64,000 nucleotides of DNA, taken from contig NZ_GL877878.1 of the NCBI RefSeq assembly GCF_000194155.1, positions 502,032 through 566,031 of the forward strand, read 5' to 3'. Position 1 is the first letter of the stretch; every line of letters starts with the position of its first letter. Below are positions 9,374 through 19,649 of this stretch, piece by piece. Below the pieces are notes generated by a model. That model was not told the DNA's origin. It searched no databases and saw nothing but the letters and a program-made list of their open reading frames with translations. The position numbers and the translations under genes were made by a program. Origin of the DNA: Saccharopolyspora spinosa NRRL 18395. Lineage in GTDB: Bacteria > Actinomycetota > Actinomycetes > Mycobacteriales > Pseudonocardiaceae.

Positions 9374-9387
9374 CCACCTCCCCGGGT

Positions 9388-9402
9388 GCGATTTCCATTG
9401 AG
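9388..9402. repeat. palindromic ATTTCCATTGAAAT element, partial copy
   Basis: GCGATTTCCATTGAG just after the HTH gene stop. The first arm is intact, but the second has diverged to AGCCC. It belongs to the same family as the copies at 9576 and 59572-59619. Confidence 0.55.
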
Positions 9403-9493
9403 CCCTTTTCATCCCGGCTGATCCACAGCCGCGACGCCTGAAGTCCGCGACGCGAGGTCGTCGCATGCGCCGAAGGTGCATGGCCCACCATCG

Positions 9494-9535
9494 CAGCCCG
9501 CACCGCCGCTGAGGTTCCGCTACTCGCACCGCAAC
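9494..9535 (-). repeat. modular intergenic repeat, copy 3
   Basis: On the minus strand, GTTGCGGTGCGAGTAGCGGA plus ACCT (core A, 9512-9535) is followed directly by CAGCGGCGGTGCGGGCTG (module B). It lies between the HTH gene and thpR. Confidence 0.7.
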
Positions 9536-9561
9536 ACACGAAGACGCTGGAAAACGCTCTT

Positions 9562-9593
9562 GGAAATCGGCGGTTCGATTTCCATTGAAATCG
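9562..9593. repeat. palindromic CGATTTCCATTGAAATCG element with flanking half-site
   Basis: CGATTTCCATTGAAATCG at 9576-9593 is a near-perfect palindrome. An additional inverted half-site, GGAAATCG, lies at 9562-9569. It ends 17 nt before the thpR start, so it may act as an operator or upstream hairpin, or be a mobile repeat. Confidence 0.6.
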
Positions 9594-9610
9594 CACGGAC
9601 ACTGGGGAGC

Positions 9611-10180
9611 ATGCGTCTGTTCACCGCGTTGTGGCCGTCGGAAGAGGCGGTCCGGCACCTGGCGTCGACGGTCGGCAGGCTCCGCCCGGACCGAGTGGCC
9701 GAGGCCACCGCTGGACTGCGCAAGTTCCGCTTCACGCCTTCGCAGCGCTGGCACCTGACGCTGCGCTTCCACGGCGACGACGCCGACCAGCAGCACGTGA
9801 TCGAGAGACTGGACCACCGCGTCGCCCGCCTGCTGGAGGCCGACCCGGCGCCGCCGCAGCTCCGGCTGGCCGGTGCTGGGACGTTCCGCGGGGTGCTGTG
9901 GATCGGCGTCGAGCCGGGTACCGATTCCGACGACGCCGCGCTGCGCGGGCTGGTGCGCGCGGCCGGGGGCGATCCGCGCGGTTACACAGCGCACCTCACC
10001 ATCGCCCGATGGGCCGCCGGGCGCGCCGACCGGGAGCTGCTGCCCGGGCTGCTCGCCGGTTACGCCGGCCCCTGGTGGCAGTCGCGCGAGCTGGCCGTGG
10101 TGCGCAGTGACCTGCGGGAAGGCGGTCGCGAGTACCGGACGGTGCACCGCGTCGCGTTGACGCGCGAGACGCCGGGCTAG
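9611..10180 (+). CDS. thpR: RNA 2',3'-cyclic phosphodiesterase (2H family)
   Basis: A 189-aa member of the 2H phosphoesterase/LigT family, hydrolysing 2',3'-cyclic phosphate RNA ends in vitro. Both HxTx motifs are present: HLTL (His48) and HLTI (His128), about 80 residues apart as expected. The N-terminus MRLFTALWPSEE is typical. The ATG follows GGGGAGC. Its monocistronic setting before rpsO gives no pathway information. Confidence 0.92.
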   Translation: MRLFTALWPSEEAVRHLASTVGRLRPDRVAEATAGLRKFRFTPSQRWHLTLRFHGDDADQQHVIERLDHRVARLLEADPAPPQLRLAGAGTFRGVLWIGVEPGTDSDDAALRGLVRAAGGDPRGYTAHLTIARWAAGRADRELLPGLLAGYAGPWWQSRELAVVRSDLREGGREYRTVHRVALTRETPG

Positions 10181-10272
10181 CCCGGTAGCAGCAGTCCTCC
10201 CTGTTATCCTGGCCTGTGGAACGGCTGCAGTCCGTGGTGGCCGAATCCGGTCGACTACGCGTTGACCCGCTA

Positions 10273-10290
10273 CCCGACCGGCTGGTCGGG
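10273..10290 (+). promoter_or_regulatory. hairpin in the rpsO leader
   Basis: CCCGACC-GGCT-GGTCGGG about 37 nt before the rpsO start. S15 commonly represses its own mRNA through leader structures, so this is a candidate autoregulatory element; that role is inferred. Confidence 0.4.
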
Positions 10291-10326
10291 CGCAGCTGAC
10301 ACGGGACATCGAAGGAGAGTCAATTC

Positions 10327-10596
10327 GTGGCGTTGTCCACTGACGACAAGAAGCAGATCCTGGCCGAGTACGGCCTGAAGGACGGCGACACCGGTTCGCC
10401 GGAGGCCCAGGTGGCCCTGCTGACCAAGCGGATCACCGGGCTGACCGAGCACCTCAAGCAGCACAAGCACGACCACCACTCGCGTCGTGGCCTGCTGCTG
10501 ATGGTTGGCCGCCGCCGTCGGCTGCTCAACTACCTGACCAAGGTGGACATCGAACGCTACCGTTCGCTGATCCAGCGACTCGGTCTGCGTCGTTGA
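10327..10596 (+). CDS. rpsO: 30S ribosomal protein S15
   Basis: Primary 16S rRNA-binding protein of the 30S platform. The 89-aa length and motifs are exactly as expected: [26 protein letters not shown] and [10 protein letters not shown]. The GTG start follows GAAGGAGAG. A strong terminator-like hairpin follows, and pnp lies next, the near-universal rpsO-pnp pair. Confidence 0.99.
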   Translation: MALSTDDKKQILAEYGLKDGDTGSPEAQVALLTKRITGLTEHLKQHKHDHHSRRGLLLMVGRRRRLLNYLTKVDIERYRSLIQRLGLRR

Positions 10597-10602
10597 CGAA
10601 AA

Positions 10603-10636
10603 CCGGGGGGAGCGGCCAACGGGCCGCTCCCCCCGG
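10603..10636 (+). terminator. 15-bp GC-rich hairpin after rpsO
   Basis: CCGGGGGGAGCGGCC (10603-10617) pairs perfectly with GGCCGCTCCCCCCGG (10622-10636) with an AACG loop. Probably a terminator or partial read-through and processing site between rpsO and pnp. Confidence 0.8.
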
Positions 10637-10649
10637 TGCATGAAAGACG

Positions 10650-10668
10650 GACGGCGCCCGGCGCCGTC
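10650..10668 (+). promoter_or_regulatory. hairpin in the pnp leader
   Basis: GACGGCGC-CCG-GCGCCGTC lies at the start of a leader of about 200 nt before pnp. In other bacteria an rpsO-pnp intergenic hairpin is the RNase III/PNPase autoregulation site; that function is inferred here. Confidence 0.4.
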
Positions 10669-10845
10669 GTAACTGAAGAGCGCTCACGGTGGCACGCACC
10701 GGACAGGCGTCCGCCGGTCCTCGGTAGTGGCTGCCGGGCAAATCGTCGCAACAGACGTTCCCGGGGGCTTCGATCGATGGCCGGCCTCGTCGGACCACGA
10801 ACCGGATGCTCCTGCCGTGGGCCTCGTGAACCCGAGGAGTCAACC

Positions 10846-13083
10846 TTGACTGAACCCCAGATCGATGAGGGCGTGTACGAGGCGACCGCCGTGCTGGACA
10901 ACGGCGCGTTCGGCACCCGGACCGTCCGGTTCGAGACGGGCCGACTGGCAAAGCAGGCCGCCGGCAGTGTCGTCGCCTACCTCGACGACGACACCATGCT
11001 GCTGTCCGCCACCACGGCGTCCAAGCAGCCGAAGGAGCACTTCGACTTCTTCCCGCTGACCGTCGACGTCGAAGAGCGGATGTACGCCGCGGGCCGCATC
11101 CCCGGCTCGTTCTTCCGCCGCGAGGGCCGCCCGTCCACCGACGCGATCCTGACCTGCCGGCTGATCGACCGGCCGCTGCGCCCGTCCTTCGTGGACGGCC
11201 TGCGCAACGAGGTCCAGGTCGTCGTCACGGTGATGAGCCTGGCGCCGGGCGACCTCTACGACGTGCTGGCGATCAACGCCGCGTCGGCGTCCACCCAGCT
11301 GTCCGGTCTGCCGTTCTCCGGCCCGATCGGTAGCACCCGGATGGCGTTGATCGACGGCCAGTGGGTGGCCTTCCCGACCCACGAACAGCTCGAGCGGGCC
11401 GTGTTCGACATGGTCGTCGCGGGCCGCATCGTCGGCGACGACGTGGCGATCATGATGGTCGAGGCCGAGGCCACCGACAAGACCGTCGCGCTGGTCGCCG
11501 GTGGCGCGCAGGCGCCGACCGAGGAGGTCGTCGCCGCCGGTCTGGAGGCCGCGAAGCCCTTCATCCGGACCCTGTGCCAGGCGCAGCAGCAGCTCGCGCA
11601 GGCCGCCGCCAAGGCCGTCCAGGAGTTCCCGGTGTTCCCGGCCTACGCCGAGGACGCCTTCACCGCCGTCGAGCAGGCCGTCTCCGGTGAGCTCGCCGAG
11701 GCGCTGAAGATCGGCGGCAAGCAGGAGCGGGAGAACCGCCTCGACGAGATCAAGGCCGCGGTGCTGGAGAAGGTCGGCACCGGCGAGGGCCAGCAGTTCG
11801 AGGGCCGGGAGAAGGAGATCGGCGCCGCGTTCCGGTCGCTGACCAAGAAGCTGGTGCGCCAGCGGATCATCCGCGACCAGGTCCGCATCGACGGCCGCGG
11901 GCTGACCGACATCCGCAGCCTGTCCGCCGAGGTCGGCGTGATCCCGCGGGCCCACGGCTCGGCGCTGTTCGAGCGAGGCGAGACCCAGATCCTGGGCGTC
12001 TCCACGCTGAACATGCTGCGCCTGGAGCAGACCATCGACTCGTTGTCCCCGGAGACGACGAAGCGGTACATGCACCACTACAACTTCCCGCCCTACTCGA
12101 CCGGTGAGACCGGCCGGGTCGGCAGCCCGAAGCGGCGTGAGATCGGCCACGGTGCGCTGGCCGAGCGGGCGCTGATGCCGGTGCTGCCGTCGCGCGAGGA
12201 GTTCCCGTACGCGCTCCGGCAGGTCTCCGAGGCGCTGGGCTCCAACGGGTCCACCTCGATGGGCTCGGTTTGCGCCTCGACGCTGTCGCTGCTGAACGCG
12301 GGTGTGCCGCTGAAGGCGCCGGTGGCCGGCATCGCGATGGGCCTGGTCTCCGACGTGGTCGACGGCCAGACCCACTACGTGGCGCTGACCGACATCCTCG
12401 GTGCCGAGGACGCCTTCGGCGACATGGACTTCAAGGTCGCCGGCACGAAGGACTTCGTGACCGCCCTGCAGCTGGACACCAAGCTCGACGGCATCCCGTC
12501 CGCGGTGCTGGCGCAGGCGCTCGGCCAGGCCCGCGACGCCCGGTTCACCATCCTCGAGGTGATGGCCGAGGCGATCGGCAAGCCCGACGAGATGAGCCCG
12601 CACGCCCCGCGGGTGACCTCCATCAGCATCCCGGTGGACAAGATCGGCGAGGTCATCGGCCCGAAGGGCAAGATGATCAACTCGATCACCGAGGAGACCG
12701 GCGCGGAGATCACCATCGAGGACGACGGCACGATCTACGTCGGTGCCGCCGACGGCCCGTCCGCGGAGGCCGCGATCGACAAGATCAACGCCATCGCGAA
12801 CCCGCAGCTGCCGAAGGTCGGCGAGCGCTTCCTGGGCACCGTGGTCAAGACCGCGGCCTTCGGCGCGTTCGTCTCGCTGCTGCCGGGCAAGGACGGCCTG
12901 GTCCACATCTCCAAGCTGGGCAACGGCAAGCGCATCGGCAAGGTCGAAGACGTGGTGAACGTCGGCGACAAGCTGCGCGTGGAGATCGCCGACATCGACA
13001 GCCGCGGCAAGATCAGCCTGGTGCTGGTCAACGACGAGGCCGAGGGCGAGGCCAAGCCGGAGGCCGAGACCCCGGCGCAGTGA
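10846..13083 (+). CDS. pnp: polynucleotide phosphorylase
   Basis: 3'-5' phosphorolytic exoribonuclease of the RNA turnover machinery, and in actinobacteria a probable partner of RNase J/E. Two RNase PH-like domains are separated by the alpha-helical linker. FFRREGRPS and DRPLRPSF mark the first core, and [14 protein letters not shown] and the [12 protein letters not shown] segment the second. A KH domain (GPKGK near residue 606) and an S1 domain (from about residue 658) complete it. The TTG start at 10846 has GAGGAG upstream and gives 745 aa, the usual size. Confidence 0.98.
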   Translation: MTEPQIDEGVYEATAVLDNGAFGTRTVRFETGRLAKQAAGSVVAYLDDDTMLLSATTASKQPKEHFDFFPLTVDVEERMYAAGRIPGSFFRREGRPSTDAILTCRLIDRPLRPSFVDGLRNEVQVVVTVMSLAPGDLYDVLAINAASASTQLSGLPFSGPIGSTRMALIDGQWVAFPTHEQLERAVFDMVVAGRIVGDDVAIMMVEAEATDKTVALVAGGAQAPTEEVVAAGLEAAKPFIRTLCQAQQQLAQAAAKAVQEFPVFPAYAEDAFTAVEQAVSGELAEALKIGGKQERENRLDEIKAAVLEKVGTGEGQQFEGREKEIGAAFRSLTKKLVRQRIIRDQVRIDGRGLTDIRSLSAEVGVIPRAHGSALFERGETQILGVSTLNMLRLEQTIDSLSPETTKRYMHHYNFPPYSTGETGRVGSPKRREIGHGALAERALMPVLPSREEFPYALRQVSEALGSNGSTSMGSVCASTLSLLNAGVPLKAPVAGIAMGLVSDVVDGQTHYVALTDILGAEDAFGDMDFKVAGTKDFVTALQLDTKLDGIPSAVLAQALGQARDARFTILEVMAEAIGKPDEMSPHAPRVTSISIPVDKIGEVIGPKGKMINSITEETGAEITIEDDGTIYVGAADGPSAEAAIDKINAIANPQLPKVGERFLGTVVKTAAFGAFVSLLPGKDGLVHISKLGNGKRIGKVEDVVNVGDKLRVEIADIDSRGKISLVLVNDEAEGEAKPEAETPAQ

Positions 13084-13104
13084 TCGGAAGACGCACTATT
13101 GATG

Positions 13105-13134
13105 CGGCCCGTCCCGGACTCCCGGGGCGGGCCG
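13105..13134 (+). terminator. terminator-like hairpin after pnp
   Basis: CGGCCCGTCCCGG pairs with CCGGGGCGGGCCG, with one G-U pair and a short loop, starting about 20 nt after the pnp stop. Confidence 0.7.
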
Positions 13135-13206
13135 TATCGTCTTGGGTGGTTTGGAACTCGTGCGGTTCAGGGGTGTGGCGACGTGTTCAACTGGACGCTG
13201 GCGTCA

Positions 13207-13410
13207 GGCAAGCGGCGTCAGCAGCTTTCTGCCGCGCACGCAACTGGCACCGCCGCGGGTTCTCAGGCTAGGCCCGCCCCGAAGGGCTCCGCTGGGAGGA
13301 CCTACCCCAGACTGGCGTATCTGGCCATACGTGAGTCGGGGATCCCGGACCGAGGGGGCGACGGTAGCCCCCGCAGGGGGGTCGCTACCCGCACCGCCAC
13401 GCAAAACGAC
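13207..13410 (-). repeat. modular intergenic repeat, copy 4 (longest)
   Basis: Read on the minus strand: core A at 13381-13410 (GTTTTGCGTGGCGGTGCGGG followed by TAGCG), then a GC hairpin (CCCCCTGCGGGGG), about 120 nt of spacer, module B at 13239-13262 (GAACCCGCGGCGGTGCCAG) and a tail with GCCGCTTGCC. It fills most of the 350-nt gap between pnp and the M16 peptidase, where I see no gene. Confidence 0.7.
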
Positions 13411-13430
13411 GGCACACTTTTAAAAGGGAC

Positions 13431-14771
13431 ATGAAGCAGAAGCAGACACGCGCCGGGCACCTTCAGCGTCCCGGAACCACTCGAGTCCTCGGTCGAAATG
13501 GCGACGCCGCGGTGCGCCGCACGGTGCTGCCCGGCGGGCTGCGGGTCGTCACCGAACCCGTCCCGGGTGTGCGTTCGGCCTCCGTCGGGATCTGGGTCGC
13601 GGTGGGCTCGCGCGACGAGGGACGCCCGCAGGCAGGCGCCGCGCACTACCTGGAGCACCTCCTGTTCAAGGGCACCGCCAAGCGCACCGCGGTGGACATC
13701 GCGCAGGAGATCGACGCGGTCGGCGGCGAGCTGAACGCGTTCACGTCCAAGGAGCACACCTGCTACTACGCGCACGTGCTGGACCGGGATCTGCCGCTGG
13801 CCATCGACATGCTCTGCGACGTGGTCTTCGACGCGCTGAACGCGAAGTCCGATGTGGACGTCGAGCGCAGCGTGGTCCTGGAGGAGATCGCGATGCGCGA
13901 CGACGACCCCGAGGACCTGCTGCACGAGCTGTTCACCTCGGCCGTGCTGGGCGATCACCCGCTCGGCCGCTCGGTGCTGGGCACCGAGGACTCAATCGCC
14001 AACATGACCCGGGCCCGGGTGCACGGCTTCTACCGGCGCAGCTACGAGATGCCGAAGATGGTCGTCGCCGCGGCCGGGAACGTCGACCACGGCCGCGTGC
14101 TGCGGCTGCTCCGCAAGGCGCTCGGCGCCCGGCTGGACGGCGACGTGCAGCCCGCGCCGCCGCGCATGGGGCGGGCGCGGTTGCCGAAGCAGCAGCCGCT
14201 GGCGCTGCAGACGGACGACACCGAGCAGGCGCATCTGCTGATGGGCTGTCGCGGCTTCAACCGCCACGACGAGCGCCGGTTCGCGCTCGGGGTGCTCAAC
14301 GCGGCGCTGGGCGGCGGCATGAGCTCGCGGCTGTTCCAGGAGGTCCGCGAGCGGCGGGGCCTTGCCTACTCGGTGTACTCGGCGACCACTGCGTACTCCG
14401 ACGCCGGGACGTTTTCGGTGTACGCGGGCTGCACCCCGGACAGACTCGGCGAGGTCGCGACGGTCATCCGCGACGTGCTGGCCGGTGTCGCGGCCGACGG
14501 GTTGACCGAGGACGAGGTGGAGCGCGGGCGCGGGCAGCTGCGCGGCGGCCTGGTGCTCGGTCTGGAGGACAGCGCCTCGCGGATGAGCCGGATCGGCAAG
14601 ACCGAGCTCAACTACGGCAGGCACTTCACGGTCGAGCAAACCCTGGAGCGCATCGACGCGGTCACCGCGGCGGAGGTGGCGGAGCTGGCTGCCGAGCTCC
14701 TGCGGCGCCCGCTCACCACCACCATCGTCGGGCCGTACGACTCGCCGGCGGATCTGCCCGACGGGGTGTGA
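13431..14771 (+). CDS. M16-family zinc metallopeptidase (processing-peptidase-like)
   Basis: A 446-aa insulinase/MPP-like peptidase, the gene that usually follows pnp in actinobacteria (PepR in mycobacteria). The inverted zinc motif HxxEH is present as HYLEH (His72, Glu75, His76), with the downstream glutamate region in VLEEIAM. The C-terminal half has the M16C-type GGGMSSRLFQEVRERRGLAY. Conserved homology begins near VRRTVLPGGLRVV, so the first 25-30 residues are uncertain although the ATG has an AAAGGGA upstream. No signal peptide is evident. Confidence 0.93.
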   Translation: MKQKQTRAGHLQRPGTTRVLGRNGDAAVRRTVLPGGLRVVTEPVPGVRSASVGIWVAVGSRDEGRPQAGAAHYLEHLLFKGTAKRTAVDIAQEIDAVGGELNAFTSKEHTCYYAHVLDRDLPLAIDMLCDVVFDALNAKSDVDVERSVVLEEIAMRDDDPEDLLHELFTSAVLGDHPLGRSVLGTEDSIANMTRARVHGFYRRSYEMPKMVVAAAGNVDHGRVLRLLRKALGARLDGDVQPAPPRMGRARLPKQQPLALQTDDTEQAHLLMGCRGFNRHDERRFALGVLNAALGGGMSSRLFQEVRERRGLAYSVYSATTAYSDAGTFSVYAGCTPDRLGEVATVIRDVLAGVAADGLTEDEVERGRGQLRGGLVLGLEDSASRMSRIGKTELNYGRHFTVEQTLERIDAVTAAEVAELAAELLRRPLTTTIVGPYDSPADLPDGV

Positions 14772-14923
14772 GTCACGTCCTGCCCGGGGCAGGGCCCGCG
14801 TGGCCTTCGAGGGACAACCGCAACCCGAAGCCCTCACCTGGCCTGACCAGGCGAAACCGCTTTTCGGGGCGCGAGTCCTGCTCGTGCGGGTGCGCCTCGT
14901 GCCGGAAAAGCACCGGTGCATAG

Positions 14924-15718
<795 letters not shown>

Positions 15719-16192
15719 GTGGCCGAGCGGCGCAAGCTGATGAAACCGCGGACGTCCGCGTTCGTGGTCGCGATCGTGCTGCTGGTGTACCTGGTGCTGA
15801 TGGGTGGCCGCGCGGTCACCATGATCACCAGCGGGCAGCCGGTGTTCATCGCCCTCGGGGTGGCGGTTTTCGTGCTGCCGGTGCTCGGCGCCGTGCTGGT
15901 CGTCGACCAGTTGCGGTTCGGGGTGAGCACCGAGCGGCTCGCGCAGCGGCTCTACGACGAGGACGCCTTGCCGGACGTCTCGCATCTTCCGTGCCGCCCC
16001 TCCGGCCGCGTGGAGCGAGAGGCGGCCGACGCTTACTTCGACGAGAAGCAGGCTGAACTCGAAGCAGCGCCGCAGGATTGGCGCCGCTGGTTCGCGCTGG
16101 CGCAGGCCTACGACTTGGCCGGTGACCGCAACCGCGGCCGCAAGGCGATGCGCCGCGCGATCGAACTCGAACGCGCGGAACCCGCCGAGTGA
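15719..16192 (+). CDS. small membrane protein with TPR-like tail
   Basis: A 157-aa protein whose GTG start follows the dapB stop with no gap, so it is probably translationally coupled. Two hydrophobic segments (about residues 14-32 and 41-62) precede a cytoplasmic region that resembles a single TPR hairpin (WRRWFALAQAYDLAGDRNRG). Homologues next to dapB are common in Pseudonocardiaceae and mycobacteria, but I know of no function. Confidence 0.8.
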   Translation: MAERRKLMKPRTSAFVVAIVLLVYLVLMGGRAVTMITSGQPVFIALGVAVFVLPVLGAVLVVDQLRFGVSTERLAQRLYDEDALPDVSHLPCRPSGRVEREAADAYFDEKQAELEAAPQDWRRWFALAQAYDLAGDRNRGRKAMRRAIELERAEPAE

Positions 16193-16545
16193 CGCGGGTT
16201 TCGCTCTGCTGAAGGACTCGCGGGACGTGCAAATCCCGCTACCGGGTTTGTGCGCCTCAGGTCAAAATGGACAGAGCGCTCAAACTCCTCTCGCTCGGTA
16301 TGGCCTTTTTCTTCAGGGGCAGCGGAAGGCGACTGGTCTCCGGAACGAAATGCGCGCCACGGCGGCAAAGTAGAGATGCCGTGTTAACCCCTCTACCGCT
16401 CTTCGGGTGAACGCGGACGCGTGCTGCGCTTCTCCGGGTAACGATCGTCCGGCGATCTCACCAAGGGGTCGGCCATTGACTGAGTTGCCCGCAATCCTGA
16501 TCATTTCTGCCATGTCAGGGTTCGCCACTTTGATGGTTCGCCTAC
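16193..16545. other. gene-poor spacer
   Basis: About 350 nt with lower GC than the surroundings and no convincing coding signal, terminator or repeat copy. It probably holds the upstream remains of the broken gene that follows. Confidence 0.5.
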
Positions 16546-16998
16546 ATGTCGATTTGTTGCAGCAGGCCAGCGCCCTCTGTTGCGCCCGCTAGAACTCTAC
16601 TTTCGCGGAACCGGGCACAGCTAGCCAACGCAGGTTCTCGCTGGTCCGATCGCAGACTGCCCACTGGGCTGGCCGCCGTTCTGCTGGCGGTCGGCGAAGT
16701 CACGTTACCCGTCCAGGACGCCTATGCGGATGTCGAAGTTTCGACGCAATTTGTGAAAGGCGCCGGTGGCAAGGACTACACCGTCACCAACCACGCGGTG
16801 AAAAGCGCGTTGGAGAAGTCGCAGTCCGACGGCAAGCGCAAGCAATTGCTGCTTGTCTGGGCCGGTGACGAGAACATCGCCGACGCGGTGGTTCCGGACG
16901 TGCGGAACCTGCCGGGATCGCTGGGCGGTGGCCTCGGCACGGCCGCGAATGCCGCGCCAGGAACGGATTTCCTCGCGGTCGTCGATCGGAGTCGGGGT
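16546..16998 (+). pseudogene. N-terminal fragment of a secreted selenium-binding-like protein
   Basis: The frame encodes a hydrophobic signal-like stretch (LPTGLAAVLLAVGEVTLP, then DAYAD) followed by LLLVWAGDENIADAVVPDV and DFLAVVD. These resemble the start of bacterial 56-kDa selenium-binding/methanethiol-oxidase-like beta-propellers (...VWAGD...DFLAVVD...). Resemblance ends at about 16998, exactly where the stop codon of the opposite-strand gene begins, and the remaining several hundred residues are absent. The frame stays open beyond this only as an overlap of the minus-strand gene. Family assignment is from memory and moderate. Confidence 0.5.
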
Positions 16999-17490
16999 TC
17001 ACAGCCAACCGGCGACGACGCCCGGAGCGATCGCGAGCGCGCCGAACCGGACGAAACGCCCGACGAAGCCCGTGACCACGAACATGGCCAGCGGGACCTT
17101 CGCCCAACCCGCGATCACCGCGATCGCGGCGAACGGCGGCAGGCTCGCGGCCGCGCTGATCAGCAACACCGTGCCCGTCCACACCGGCCGCTGCTGGCAG
17201 TTCGACCGGAACTTCTCCAACCACTCGCGCCAGCGGCCCTTCTGCTCACGCTCGCCGACCTTGCGCCGGAACAGCCCGGGCAGCCGGATCGCGCCGCGCG
17301 CCGCGTAGAAATGCAGCAGCTTCCCGGCGATCTGGCCAGCGGCGATGACCAGCGCCAACAGCCACCACGGGATATCCGTGCCGTTGAGCACCAGCCCGAT
17401 CGCGAACAGTTCGACGCTGATCAACGGGAGCAGAGCCGATGCCACCGACACCCCGAAGGTGGTGGACAGCAAACCGATCACGGCCAGCAC
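16999..17490 (-). CDS. VTT-domain (DedA/SNARE-associated-like) membrane protein
   Basis: A 163-aa integral membrane protein with four or five hydrophobic segments and the family pattern GQIAGKLLHFYAARGA, followed by LPPFAAIAVIAGWAKVPL and the GRFVRFGALA re-entrant region. DedA-like proteins are lipid or undecaprenyl-phosphate transporters; this short branch is uncharacterised. The GTG start at 17490 is the only start in the open frame. Its 3' end is fused to the truncated selenium-binding-like gene. Confidence 0.8.
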   Translation of the reverse strand: MLAVIGLLSTTFGVSVASALLPLISVELFAIGLVLNGTDIPWWLLALVIAAGQIAGKLLHFYAARGAIRLPGLFRRKVGEREQKGRWREWLEKFRSNCQQRPVWTGTVLLISAAASLPPFAAIAVIAGWAKVPLAMFVVTGFVGRFVRFGALAIAPGVVAGWL

Positions 17491-17574
17491 GATCGCTCCC
17501 AGCGCGCTTGAACCCCAGTTAGCGGAGAGGCCAACAACCCGCGTTCACCGGGAACCGACGAACGCCGCCCGAGT

Positions 17575-18144
17575 TCATCGATCCTCGAACTGCATTTCAA
17601 TCGGGCCCGACAACCGCAACTCCCGCAGCGGCCGTCCCCCCGCGTCCAACGTGCGTACCGTACCGTCCGGTGCCCAGCCCGCGCTGCGGAAGAACGCCAT
17701 TGACGCAGTGTCGGCCTCGGGCACCCACGTGATGCCCCGCGTGGCGCCGCCCTCGGCGAGGCGCTTCACCATCGCGCCGAGCAGCCGACCGGCGTGACCG
17801 CGTCGCCCCCAGCGCGGTTCCACCAGCAGCGCGCTGACCAGTGCGACCGTGGCCGCATCGGACGGCGGCGTGCCGTTGGCCGCAGCCGCCTCGGCTTCCG
17901 GGGCCGGACCGGCCGCGCAGAACCCCACGATCCACTGGCCCTCCGTCGCGACCAGCACCGAGGCGGGCCCGCCGGTCAGCGTCCGGTGCCACTCCTGCTC
18001 GGTCGCCGCGCCGTCCAGCCCGTCCAGCACCTCCGCCGGCAACAGTTCGCTGAAGGCGGTGCGCCACGTCGTCAGCTGGATGCGAGCGATCTCCGCGGCA
18101 TCGGACGGCACCGCTTCCCGCACGTCGGCATCGGCCATAGCCAC
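17575..18144 (-). CDS. GNAT-family N-acetyltransferase
   Basis: A 189-aa acetyltransferase. The acetyl-CoA-binding region is VSALLVEPRWGRRGHAGRLL (motif A, RRGHAG as Q/RxxGxG/A), and ADTASMAFFRSAGW is motif B. N-terminal REAVPSDAAEIARIQLTTWR matches GNATs of the phosphinothricin/RimI-like type. Two ATG codons (18144 and 18138) are possible starts. Substrate unknown; it is divergent from the glycosylase gene. Confidence 0.85.
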   Translation of the reverse strand: MAMADADVREAVPSDAAEIARIQLTTWRTAFSELLPAEVLDGLDGAATEQEWHRTLTGGPASVLVATEGQWIVGFCAAGPAPEAEAAAANGTPPSDAATVALVSALLVEPRWGRRGHAGRLLGAMVKRLAEGGATRGITWVPEADTASMAFFRSAGWAPDGTVRTLDAGGRPLRELRLSGPIEMQFEDR

Positions 18145-18380
18145 AACCTAACGCGTCCGGCCGATCACCCAACCGGCCGGTGGGGTCGTTCAGAAACTGC
18201 TCGCGTTCTTTAGGAGTTGTCGCTCGCGGTCCCGTCTCCTTGCCGGAACTGAATCTGTACGGCGGGGCTTTCGACCCGCCAGGGCGAGCAAACGGGCCGT
18301 TCGCTCCAACTACCGGGCGTCGTTGCTCGGTGGTGATCCGGCTGTCGGGGATTGTTGGCACGATCTGCCGGGTGCAGACC

Positions 18381-19589
18381 ATGAGCCGCGACACCGCACG
18401 CCGAATCGCCCTCGCAGCCCAGGGCTTCGCCGACCCACCGCCACGCGGCGAGGTGACACGCCGACACCTGCAGCGCGCTCTGGCCCGCACCAAACTGCTG
18501 CAGCTCGACTCGGTCAACGTGGCCGTCCGGGCCCACTACATGCCGCTGTTCAGCCGACTCGGCGGCTACGCACCGGAGCTCCTCGACGCGGCGGCCTGGT
18601 CACACCGGGCACGGCAACCGCGGCTGCTGGTCGAATACTGGGCGCACGAAGCGTCGCTCATCCCGGTCGAGGACTGGTCGCTGCTGCGGTGGCGGATGCG
18701 GGACTACGGCGGTGCCTGGCGGCAGCGGAGCCGCGAAATGCTGGAACAATCGCCGCAGCTGATCGACGACGTGCTGACCGCGGTCAAGGAACTCGGGCCG
18801 ATCGGCGCGGGCAGCTTGGACCGCGAACTCGGCGGCAGCGAACGCCAGGGGCGCGGACCCTGGTGGAACCGTACCGACACGAAACGGGCCTGCGAGCTGC
18901 TGTTCGCGATGGGCGAGCTGACGACCGGCACCCGGCGCGGCTTCGAACGGCTCTACGAGCTGCCCGAACGCGTGCTGCCCGCGCACGTGCTCGCGCACGA
19001 GCCGGAGGACGACGAAGCGATTCGCGCGTTGGTGGAGCGTTCTGCGCACGCACTCGGCGTCGCCACCGAACCGGATCTGCGGGACTACTACCGGCTCTCG
19101 CCCGCGCAGTCCCAGCAGGCCGTGGCCGAGCTCGTCGAGGACGGCGTGCTGGAGCCGGTCGCGGTGCACGGCTGGCGGCAGCCCGCGTACCGCTACGCGG
19201 CGGCCCGCATCCCCAGGAAGATCACCGGCCGTGCGCTGCTCTGCCCGTTCGACCCGCTGATCTGGGAACGTTCCCGCGCCGAACGGCTTTTCGAGTTCCG
19301 CTACCGCATCGAGATCTACGTCCCCGAACCCAAGCGGCAGTACGGCTACTACGTCTTCCCCTTCCTCCTCGATGGTGAACTGGTGGCCCGCGTCGATCTG
19401 AAGGCCGACCGGACCGCAGGCGTGCTCCGGGTGCCCGGCGCGTTCCTCGAATCCGGCTGCGACGCGGGCCAGGTGCTTCCGCAACTGTCCGCCGCGCTGC
19501 GCGACATGGCCTCCTGGCTGGGCCTCGACGACGTCGTCATCGGCGGCAGGGGAGACCTGGCCAAGCCCCTCCGCGCAACCAGCCGCTGA
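18381..19589 (+). CDS. AlkZ/YcaQ-family winged-helix DNA glycosylase
   Basis: A 402-aa member of the HTH_42/AlkZ superfamily, whose E. coli member YcaQ unhooks interstrand DNA crosslinks and bulky N7-alkyl lesions. The catalytic Q-phi-D motif is visible as QLD (residues 41-43, in LLQLDSVNVAVRAHYMP), and the family signature FRYRIEIYVPEPKRQYGYYV is near the C-terminus. ATG at 18381 chosen; a GTG nine bases upstream is also possible. A QxD motif suggests the YcaQ-like (AlkX) branch rather than the antibiotic self-resistance AlkZ branch (QxQ); no biosynthetic cluster is adjacent. Confidence 0.88.
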   Translation: MSRDTARRIALAAQGFADPPPRGEVTRRHLQRALARTKLLQLDSVNVAVRAHYMPLFSRLGGYAPELLDAAAWSHRARQPRLLVEYWAHEASLIPVEDWSLLRWRMRDYGGAWRQRSREMLEQSPQLIDDVLTAVKELGPIGAGSLDRELGGSERQGRGPWWNRTDTKRACELLFAMGELTTGTRRGFERLYELPERVLPAHVLAHEPEDDEAIRALVERSAHALGVATEPDLRDYYRLSPAQSQQAVAELVEDGVLEPVAVHGWRQPAYRYAAARIPRKITGRALLCPFDPLIWERSRAERLFEFRYRIEIYVPEPKRQYGYYVFPFLLDGELVARVDLKADRTAGVLRVPGAFLESGCDAGQVLPQLSAALRDMASWLGLDDVVIGGRGDLAKPLRATSR

Positions 19590-19649
19590 CCGCGACCACG
19601 CGCGGAAGATTCGGTGACCGTGCGGTCGGCGGTTTCGCGAGCGGCGCGT

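Noticed and set aside
10840..12906. Very long open frame on the minus strand opposite pnp
   Set aside because: The plus strand encodes an unambiguous PNPase; the antisense product is Arg/Gly/His-rich and shows no family motif. Such mirror frames are routine in GC-rich DNA.
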